This document shows positions 58,158 to 64,000 of a stretch of DNA of 64,000 nucleotides, in pieces. The position numbers and the translations under genes are program-made. The stretch is from Stenotrophomonas maltophilia (lineage in GTDB: Bacteria > Pseudomonadota > Gammaproteobacteria > Xanthomonadales > Xanthomonadaceae), in the NCBI GenBank assembly GCA_009912235.1, contig WNDS01000002.1, forward strand, positions 248,001 through 312,000, given 5' to 3'. Numbering within the stretch: position 1 is the first letter of the stretch; each line of letters starts with the position of its first letter. The notes under the pieces are model-generated. The model saw only the letters and a program-made list of their open reading frames with translations, was not told where the DNA came from and ran no database searches.

Positions 58158-59083
58158 TCCACTTCCATCCGCACGCGCGTCAATCCCAGTTTGAGTTCTT
58201 CCAGCCGCTGCCGTGCCGTGGCATCAACGCGGTGGAAACCAGACGTACCAAAAAACCGTTGCAGCGCCGCCTGCGCCTGCGGATCGTCCGCCGCCCCCAG
58301 CAGCACCTGCTGCAGGCGGTCGCGCACACGCGGGTCGAGGTCGGCACGCACCACTTCCACCGCGCGCGGGTAAGGCGCGGTGCGCAGCAGCACGCGCAGG
58401 TCGCGCTTGAATGCCGTCGGCACCCGCCGCTCGTCGTCCCAGTCCACGCTGCTGACCGCACCGGCCTCGACCACCCCCTTCTGCACGAAGGTGGCGATGT
58501 TCAGTTCACTGCGGGCGAACAGGTAGCCCACCGTGTCCGGGCCGGGATCGTCATTGGCGTCGAGCAGGATGCGCGGCTGCAGCCCCTGCGCCAGCAGGGT
58601 CATTGCCGGCACCAGGTAGGCGCTGGTGGACGAAGGGTTCTGCAGCGCCAGCCGGTGCCCGCGCAGGTCATGCAGCTGGCGCAGCGGGCTGTCGCGGCGC
58701 ACGAAGAACACCGTGTGGTACTCGCGCACGCCGTTGCGTTCGGTCAGCAGCAGCGGCGGGGCGCCACTGCGCTGGCCGAGCGAGACCGCCGCGCCCGCCG
58801 TTTCTGTGACCCAGTCGACCCGACCCCGCCGCAGGTAGCTGGCCATCTGCTGCGGGTCACGGGCCATCAGGATGCGGCCTTCACGGATGCCCAGGTCGTG
58901 CATGTGGCTGACCACATAGTCCAGCAGCGGCTGCAGCTGGGCGTAGTGGGCCTGCGGGTCATCGCTGATCCGGCCCAGCACCAGCACGCGCCCGGGCGCA
59001 GCCTGCGCCGCGCCGGCCGACAGCATCATGAGCAGGCCCAGCAGTCCCCGCTGCAACGCCTTCCGCACCCCCGTAGCCACCAT
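58154..59083 (-). CDS. PhnD-like periplasmic substrate-binding protein
   Basis: 309-aa phosphonate/phosphite-binding-like protein with signal peptide ending AGAAQA. Family features: [54 protein letters not shown] and [10 protein letters not shown]. No ABC permease genes adjoin; instead it is translationally coupled to a GGDEF/EAL protein, suggesting ligand sensing rather than transport. ATG 59083 fits SD AGGGGG better than ATG 59086. Confidence 0.88.
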   Translation of the reverse strand: MVATGVRKALQRGLLGLLMMLSAGAAQAAPGRVLVLGRISDDPQAHYAQLQPLLDYVVSHMHDLGIREGRILMARDPQQMASYLRRGRVDWVTETAGAAVSLGQRSGAPPLLLTERNGVREYHTVFFVRRDSPLRQLHDLRGHRLALQNPSSTSAYLVPAMTLLAQGLQPRILLDANDDPGPDTVGYLFARSELNIATFVQKGVVEAGAVSSVDWDDERRVPTAFKRDLRVLLRTAPYPRAVEVVRADLDPRVRDRLQQVLLGAADDPQAQAALQRFFGTSGFHRVDATARQRLEELKLGLTRVRMEVE

Positions 59084-59132
59084 CATTCCCCCTGGATATC
59101 GCGACAGACTACCCGAAAAAATGAGACGTACG

Positions 59133-59918
59133 TCAGCTCTTGTCGTCCTTTTCGCCGGCCAGGCGGGCCATGCGCTGGGTATCGGCCAGGATGCCGCGCA
59201 GCAGGCGCACCTCCTTCTCGCTCGGCTCGGCACGCAGGAACAGGCGGCGCAGCTTTCGCATGGCCGATTCCGGAACGCGGCCCTTGTGGAAATCGATCTC
59301 GTCCAGGGTCTGTCCCAGCTGACCGAAGAAGCTCTCCAGCTGGTCGTGGCTGGCCGACTGCTCGCGCAGGCCGGGCTCAGCCGCCGCCGGCGCCGCCAGC
59401 GTCTGCACCTGGGCGCCGAGCAGGCGCATGCGCACCTCGTAGGCCAGCACCTGCACCGCCGCGGCCAGGTTGAGCGAGCTGAAGGCCGGGTCGGAGGGAA
59501 TGTGCACGGCCGCGTGGCACAGCTGCAGTTCCTCATTGGTCAGCCCGGTGCGTTCACGGCCGAACACCACCGCCACCTCGGCGCCGGCGTCGGCACGCTC
59601 CACCACCCGCCCGGCCGCCGCCACCGGCAGCAGTTCCTCCAGCTGCACCCGGCGCGCGCGGGCCGTGCAGCCCAGCACCAGGTGGCAGTCGGCCACCGCG
59701 TCGGCCAGGGTGGCCACCACCGGGGCGTCGCCCAGCACATCCTCGGCACCGGCCGAGCGGCGGAAGGCCTCTTCGTCCAGCGGCTTTTCCGGTGCCACCA
59801 GCACCAGGCGGGCCAGGCCCATGGTCTTCATCGCACGGGCGGCAGCGCCCATGTTGCCGGGGTGCTGGGTGCCGACCAGGACGAATCGGATGCGGGGAAT
59901 GGCGGGAAACTGGGACAT
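59133..59918 (-). CDS. trmJ: tRNA (cytidine/uridine-2'-O-)-methyltransferase TrmJ
   Basis: 261-aa SpoU/SPOUT methyltransferase. [24 protein letters not shown] is the N-terminal family motif, [14 protein letters not shown] the second, and [22 protein letters not shown] the knot. Methylates tRNA position 32. Start at 59918 (MSQFPAIP). Divergent from suhB. Confidence 0.92.
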   Translation of the reverse strand: MSQFPAIPRIRFVLVGTQHPGNMGAAARAMKTMGLARLVLVAPEKPLDEEAFRRSAGAEDVLGDAPVVATLADAVADCHLVLGCTARARRVQLEELLPVAAAGRVVERADAGAEVAVVFGRERTGLTNEELQLCHAAVHIPSDPAFSSLNLAAAVQVLAYEVRMRLLGAQVQTLAAPAAAEPGLREQSASHDQLESFFGQLGQTLDEIDFHKGRVPESAMRKLRRLFLRAEPSEKEVRLLRGILADTQRMARLAGEKDDKS

Positions 59919-60038
59919 GAACAGGAAAATGGTCGAGCTGGACGAAGACCAATGGTAAACTGTGAAGCCGGCCCCTGCGCCGGACCCGCTCTTTTCCCCC
60001 GCCAATTCCATCCTTCTGCCTTCACGGGAGCCCACGCC

Positions 60039-60866
60039 ATGCAGAAACCCGCCGTCACCGTCATGGTCAAGGCCGCCCGCCTCGCCGGCAACGTCCTGTT
60101 GCGCAACATCAACAAGCTCGAGGCGCTCAATGTGGTGCAGAAGGGCCGCATGGATTACGCCAGCGAAGTGGATGCGGACGCGGAAAAGGTCATCGTCAAG
60201 GAACTCAAGCGCGCTTACCCCGATTACGGCATCTTCGGTGAAGAAGGTGGCGTCCAGGGTGGCAACCGCTACATGTGGGTGATCGACCCGCTCGATGGCA
60301 CCAGCAACTACCTGCGCGGCTTCCCGCACTACTGCGTGTCCATCGCGCTGGTGGAGAACGGCGAGCCGATCGACGCGGTCATCTTCGATCCGCTGCGCAA
60401 TGAACTGTTCACCGCCAGCCGCGGTGCCGGCGCGGTGTTCAACGACCGCCGCATCCGCGTAGCCGACCGCAAGAACCTGGGCGGCACGATGATCCACACC
60501 GGTTTCGCCCCGCGCGAGCGTGCCCGTGCCAGCAGCCAGCTGAAGACGGTCGATGCGCTGCTGGTGCAGGTCGAGGACATCCGCCGCACCGGTTCGGCGG
60601 CGCTGGACCTGGCCTACGTGGCCTGCGGCCGTGCCGACGCCTACTTCGAGGCCGGCGTGAAGGCGTGGGACATCACCGCCGGCGTGCTGCTGGTGCGCGA
60701 AGCCGGCGGCAAGGTCAGCGATTTCAAGGGTGCCGCCCCGGCACGCATGGACAACCGCGGCCCGGACACCCAGCAGATCGTGGCCGGCAACCTGAAGGTG
60801 GCCGAGGCGCTGCAGAAGGTGCTGGTGAACACCGGCTACGCCGCCGAGTTCGACGCGAAGTTCTGA
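60039..60866 (+). CDS. suhB: Inositol monophosphatase family protein SuhB
   Basis: 275-aa metal-dependent phosphatase. Motifs [16 protein letters not shown] and [15 protein letters not shown] are intact. In E. coli SuhB also takes part in rRNA antitermination. SD GGGAG eight bases before ATG 60039; the longer open frame upstream is antisense to trmJ. A terminator follows at 60891. Confidence 0.95.
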   Translation: MQKPAVTVMVKAARLAGNVLLRNINKLEALNVVQKGRMDYASEVDADAEKVIVKELKRAYPDYGIFGEEGGVQGGNRYMWVIDPLDGTSNYLRGFPHYCVSIALVENGEPIDAVIFDPLRNELFTASRGAGAVFNDRRIRVADRKNLGGTMIHTGFAPRERARASSQLKTVDALLVQVEDIRRTGSAALDLAYVACGRADAYFEAGVKAWDITAGVLLVREAGGKVSDFKGAAPARMDNRGPDTQQIVAGNLKVAEALQKVLVNTGYAAEFDAKF

Positions 60867-60890
60867 GGTTCCGCGTAACGCGGTTCACTG

Positions 60891-60918
60891 AAACGGCACC
60901 TGCGAGGGTGCCGTTTTC
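60891..60918 (+). terminator. Terminator after suhB
   Basis: AAACGGCACC pairs with GGTGCCGTTT around TGCGAG, followed by TTCG. Confidence 0.8.
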
Positions 60919-60944
60919 GTTTGTGCAGCTGGAGATTCCGTTTC

Positions 60945-61008
60945 CGCGAATGCGGAGGGGTGTCACTTTCTTTGCGCGCAAAGAAAGTGACACCCCTCCG
61001 CATTCGCG
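60945..61008. repeat. 64-bp perfect palindrome
   Basis: The two 32-bp arms, CGCGAATGCGGAGGGGTG continuing to TCACTTTCTTTGCG and its exact reverse complement, meet with no spacer. Located between the suhB terminator and the htpX 3' region, followed at 61017-61040 by a GTAG-type REP. Confidence 0.9.
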
Positions 61009-61061
61009 AAAGATGGCCGCCGGGCATGGCCCGGCGCTACCCGCGCGTTGGCGCCGCAGAC

Positions 61062-61089
61062 AAAAACGCCCGGCACAGGGCCGGGCGTT
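61062..61089 (-). terminator. Terminator of htpX
   Basis: On the minus strand AACGCCCGGC pairs with GCCGGGCGTT and is followed by TTTG, 25 bp after the htpX stop. Confidence 0.8.
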
Positions 61090-61114
61090 CGTGTTTCCAG
61101 GTCCAGCCCGACAC

Positions 61115-61981
61115 TTACGCGGCGGTCGAAGCCCGCAGCGCGGCGATGCGCTCTTCCAGCGGCGGGTGGCTCATGAACAGCTTCTTCGCGGTCGAACCGG
61201 CAATGCCAAAGGCGGCGATCTGGGTCGGCAGCGTGCTCTGGCCGTGGTTGAGCTGCAGGCGCTGCATCGCGGCGATCATCTTCTGGCGGCCGGCCAGCGA
61301 CGCACCGCCGGCATCGGCGCGGAATTCGCGGTGGCGCGAGAACCACATGGTGATCATGGTGGCGAAGATGCCGAACACCATCTCCAGCACGAACACGATG
61401 ATGTAATACGCAAAGCCACGGCCACCGCCACCGCGGTTACCCGACATCGCGTTGTCGATGATGCCGCCGACCATGCGCGCCAGCACGATGACGAAGGTGT
61501 TCAGCACACCCTGCAGCAGCGCCATGGTGATCATGTCACCGTTGGCCACGTGAGCGATCTCATGACCCAGCACCGCTTCGGCTTCATCCTGGCTCATGTT
61601 GTGCAGCAGGCCGGTGGACACCGCCACCAGCGCGTTGTTGCGGTTGGCGCCGGTGGCGAAGGCGTTGATCTCCGGGCCGTCATACACTGCCACTTCCGGC
61701 ATGCCGATGCCGGCCTGGCGGGCCTGGCGTTCAACGGTGGCCAGCAGCCAGCGCTCGGTCTCGTTGCGCGGCTCGGTGATGACCACCGCGCCGGTGGAGC
61801 GCTTGGCCATCCACTTGGACAGCAGCAGCGAAATGAAGGAGCCGCCGAAGCCGAAGATGGCCGCCATGACCAGCAGGCCGCTCATCCTGCTCGGGTCGAC
61901 CCCCAGGATCGACATGACGATGCCGGCCAGGACCAGCACCGCGAGGTTGGTCATCAGGAACAGGGCGATACGACTGAACAT
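61115..61981 (-). CDS. htpX: Membrane-bound zinc metalloprotease HtpX
   Basis: 288-aa M48B protease for membrane-protein quality control. Two N-terminal helices (residues 4-25 and 35-55), zinc motif HEIAH at 140-144, two further helices and [14 protein letters not shown] with the downstream ligand region. Typical E. coli-like length (293). Confidence 0.95.
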   Translation of the reverse strand: MFSRIALFLMTNLAVLVLAGIVMSILGVDPSRMSGLLVMAAIFGFGGSFISLLLSKWMAKRSTGAVVITEPRNETERWLLATVERQARQAGIGMPEVAVYDGPEINAFATGANRNNALVAVSTGLLHNMSQDEAEAVLGHEIAHVANGDMITMALLQGVLNTFVIVLARMVGGIIDNAMSGNRGGGGRGFAYYIIVFVLEMVFGIFATMITMWFSRHREFRADAGGASLAGRQKMIAAMQRLQLNHGQSTLPTQIAAFGIAGSTAKKLFMSHPPLEERIAALRASTAA

Positions 61982-62074
61982 GGGAAAATCCGGCAGGAAA
62001 AAGGACGATATGCGCCAATCTGCGGTGACTTCAGCTTGAATTCAAGCGCCAACCTGACTCACGATTCAGCCTGC

Positions 62075-63010
62075 ATGACTGCTTCCCTTCCCTGCGGCCG
62101 TTTCGCGCCCTCACCCACCGGCCTGCTGCACGCCGGTTCCCTGCTCGCCGCGTTCGGCAGCTGGCTGCTGGCTCGCCGCCACGGCGGGCACTGGCGGCTG
62201 CGCATCGAGGACGTGGACCCGCCGCGCACCGTGGCCGGCGCCGCTGAGGCCCAGCTGCAGGCGCTGGCCGCCTTCGGCCTGCACGACGACGGCCCGGTGC
62301 TGTGGCAGGGCCAGCGCGGCGCTGCCTACCAGCAGGCCCTGGATGCGCTGCTGGCGAGCGGCGACGCCTTCATCTGCCACTGCAGCCGCAGCGAACTGGC
62401 CGCCAGCGGCGGCATCCACCACCGCTGGGTGGCGCGGCAGCCGCGGCCGGACCCGGCGGTGCGCTTCCGGGTGCCGCCCGGCAGCGTGGTCACCTTCTGC
62501 GATGGCCTGCGCGGGCCGCAGCGGCAGGACGTGCATGCCGAGGTGGGCGATTTCGTGCTGCGCCGTGCCGATGGCTGCTGGGCCTACCAGCTGGCCGTGG
62601 TGGTGGACGATGCGGCACAGGGCGTGACCGAGGTGGTGCGCGGGGCCGACCTGCTCGATTCCACCGCCCGCCAGATTCTGCTGCAGCGCGAGCTCGGCCT
62701 GGCCACGCCGGCCTACTGGCACCTGCCGCTGCTGCTGGATGCACCGGGCCACAAGCTGTCCAAATCGCTGGCGGCGCAGCCGGTGGATGGCGCCCAGCCG
62801 CTGCCGCTGCTACGCCAGCTGTGGGCCTGGCTGGGGCAGGCACCTGAGGCGCTGGAGGGCATCAACGACCGCGACGCAGTGCTGGCCGCCGCGCGGCGCG
62901 CCTTGGACCCGGCACGCCTGCCGCACCAGGACATCCTGCTGCCGCCCACTCCTGTGGCAACGGGCGCACTTTCCGCGCCGATGTTGCAGAATCCCCCTTC
63001 CCCCACCTGA
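62075..63010 (+). CDS. gluQ: Glutamyl-Q tRNA(Asp) synthetase
   Basis: 311-aa truncated GluRS paralogue that glutamylates queuosine in tRNA-Asp. [15 protein letters not shown] (HIGH-type), RIEDVDPPR and HKLSKS (KMSKS-type) are visible; no anticodon-binding domain. CHC near residue 105 belongs to the zinc site. Start 62075 lies 94 bp from the divergent htpX start; 16 bp precede phbB. Confidence 0.92.
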   Translation: MTASLPCGRFAPSPTGLLHAGSLLAAFGSWLLARRHGGHWRLRIEDVDPPRTVAGAAEAQLQALAAFGLHDDGPVLWQGQRGAAYQQALDALLASGDAFICHCSRSELAASGGIHHRWVARQPRPDPAVRFRVPPGSVVTFCDGLRGPQRQDVHAEVGDFVLRRADGCWAYQLAVVVDDAAQGVTEVVRGADLLDSTARQILLQRELGLATPAYWHLPLLLDAPGHKLSKSLAAQPVDGAQPLPLLRQLWAWLGQAPEALEGINDRDAVLAAARRALDPARLPHQDILLPPTPVATGALSAPMLQNPPSPT

Positions 63011-63026
63011 TTCCCGGACACACTCC

Positions 63027-63767
63027 ATGACATCTCGCGTCGCACTGGTCACCGGCGGAACCGGCGGCATCGGTACCGCCATCTGCCAGCGCCTGGCCGA
63101 GCAGGGCCGCCGGGTCGCCACCAACTACCGCGATGAGGCCAAGGCCCGCGCCTGGCAGCAGGCCATGGCCGAACGTGGCTACAGCATCGGCATCTTCCCC
63201 GGCGATGTGTCCGACCCGGCCAGCGCCGAAGCACTGATCGGCGCGGTCGAGGCCGCGCTGGGGCCGGTGGAGATTCTGGTCAACAACGCCGGCATCACCC
63301 GCGATACCACCTTCCACCGCATGCGCGCCGAGCAGTGGCACGATGTGATCAACACCAACCTCAATTCGGTGTTCAACGTCACCCGCCCGGTCATCGAAGG
63401 CATGCGCCGCCGCGGCTGGGGCCGGGTCATCCAGATCAGTTCGATCAACGGCCTGAAGGGCCAGTACGGCCAGGCCAACTACGCGGCGGCCAAGGCCGGC
63501 ATGCACGGCTTCACCATTTCGCTGGCGCGTGAGAATGCCGGCTTCGGCATCACCGTGAACACCATTTCGCCCGGCTACGTGGCCACCGACATGGTGATGG
63601 CCGTGCCGGAGGAAGTGCGCGCCAAGATCATCGCCGACATCCCGACCGGGCGTCTGGGCAAGCCGGAGGAAATCGCCTACGGCGTCTCCTTCCTGGTGGC
63701 CGACGAAGCGGCCTGGATCACCGGCAGCAACCTGGACATCAACGGCGGCCACCACATGGGCTGGTAA
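63027..63767 (+). CDS. phbB: Acetoacetyl-CoA reductase
   Basis: 246-aa short-chain dehydrogenase: TGGTGGIG (NADPH site), NNAGITRD, catalytic S in ISSINGLKGQYG and YxxxK as YAAAKAG, then SPGYVATDMV. The NGLKGQYGQ segment is typical of PhbB rather than FabG. Makes (R)-3-hydroxybutyryl-CoA. Followed by phaR, the polyhydroxybutyrate regulator. Confidence 0.9.
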   Translation: MTSRVALVTGGTGGIGTAICQRLAEQGRRVATNYRDEAKARAWQQAMAERGYSIGIFPGDVSDPASAEALIGAVEAALGPVEILVNNAGITRDTTFHRMRAEQWHDVINTNLNSVFNVTRPVIEGMRRRGWGRVIQISSINGLKGQYGQANYAAAKAGMHGFTISLARENAGFGITVNTISPGYVATDMVMAVPEEVRAKIIADIPTGRLGKPEEIAYGVSFLVADEAAWITGSNLDINGGHHMGW

Positions 63768-63815
63768 GCCCGGCGGCAGCCTGCAGCGCCCTGTTCAGCC
63801 GCCCCTGCCGTTGGT

Positions 63816-63928
63816 CATGCTGCGCAGCATGGAACCCTTGCTGCGCAACATGATGGCCACTGAAAACCAAGCCCGGCGGGGGGCTGAGGCGGTTGCAACC
63901 ACTGCTGCGCTGCGCCATGCTGCGCCTC
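63816..63928. promoter_or_regulatory. TGC-rich palindromes upstream of phaR, candidate PhaR operators
   Basis: CATGCTGCGCAGCATG (63816-63831) is a perfect 16-bp palindrome. TTGCTGCGCAACA (63838-63850) and CATGCTGCGCCTC (63916-63928) share its TGCTGCGC core. PhaR proteins are known to bind TGC-rich, CTGC/GCAG-type sites, so these may mediate autoregulation. Confidence 0.45.
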
Positions 63929-63950
63929 TACTGTGACGAGTGACCGCTTC

Positions 63951-64000
63951 ATGGCTGCGACCCGCATCATCAAGAAGTATCCGAACCGCCGTCTCTACGA
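63951..64000 (+). CDS. phaR: Polyhydroxyalkanoate synthesis regulator PhaR, first 16 codons
   Basis: The ATG at 63951 opens a frame reading MAATRIIKKYPNRRLYD to the window end. IIKKYPNRRLYDT is the diagnostic start of the PHB/PHA accumulation regulator DNA-binding domain. Only the N-terminus is in the window. Immediately downstream of phbB, as in PHB gene clusters. Confidence 0.85.
   Translation, partial: MAATRIIKKYPNRRLY

Overview
The window is about 67-69% GC, densely coded, and reads as the chromosome of a Stenotrophomonas species (Xanthomonadaceae). The main reasons are the xanthomonad-type arginine pathway (N-acetylornithine carbamoyltransferase, N-acetylcitrulline deacetylase and a fused N-acetylglutamate synthase/kinase), a MetX-family acyltransferase with the Xanthomonadales serine/homoserine O-succinyltransferase signature, and many GTAG-type (SMAG-like) REP palindromes in the intergenic gaps.

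Layout. 1-445: start of a leftward aminotransferase. 551-7311: complete rightward cytochrome c maturation operon ccmABCDEFG(dsbE)HI. 7451-8907: metX-family gene plus a DUF1294 membrane protein. 9161-15782: divergent cytochrome bd locus, cydDC leftward and cydABX rightward, with a perfect Anr/FNR box between them. 15837-16131: two tandem tRNA-Pro(CGG) copies. 16286-20345: FecI/FecR/FecA-type iron uptake unit. 20425-21710: two leftward lipoprotein genes of unknown role. 22151-23362: CynX-type MFS transporter. 23695-29380: pgaABCD (poly-N-acetylglucosamine) locus. 40192-29719: leftward argF'-argG-argE'-argAB-GNAT-argC-argH-yciI-proB-proA. 41280-44407: cysS, sufE and a broken MFS gene. 44826-46055: DksA-family protein with a long Lys/Ala/Pro tail. 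46328-50352: yidD, pyrC, an M23 peptidase and a large unknown protein. 54094-50561: mtaD-ubiG-gph and a phytoene-synthase-like gene. 54258-55961: efp and epmB, divergent. 59083-56031: a PhnD-like binding protein coupled to a GGDEF/EAL protein. 59133-61981: trmJ, suhB, htpX. 62075-64000: gluQ, phbB and the first codons of phaR.

Functional links. Ccm, cytochrome bd and the CydDC exporter serve respiratory assembly. The arg and pro genes form one biosynthetic block. EF-P sits beside its lysine-aminomutase-type modifying enzyme. PhbB and PhaR belong to polyhydroxybutyrate metabolism.

The main irregularities are broken reading frames. pgaA has two in-frame TAG codons, pgaB a one-base loss, pgaD an extra G in a G6 run, proA two frameshifts and the MFS gene at 43161 one. 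The indels could be sequencing errors, but the two amber codons cannot be homopolymer errors. The most interesting regulatory candidate is the 330-bp gap before argF'. It holds a 33-codon leader ORF whose end can pair with the 5' arm of an intrinsic terminator, which is attenuator architecture, followed by a second short ORF with five consecutive Arg codons whose stop overlaps the argF' start.
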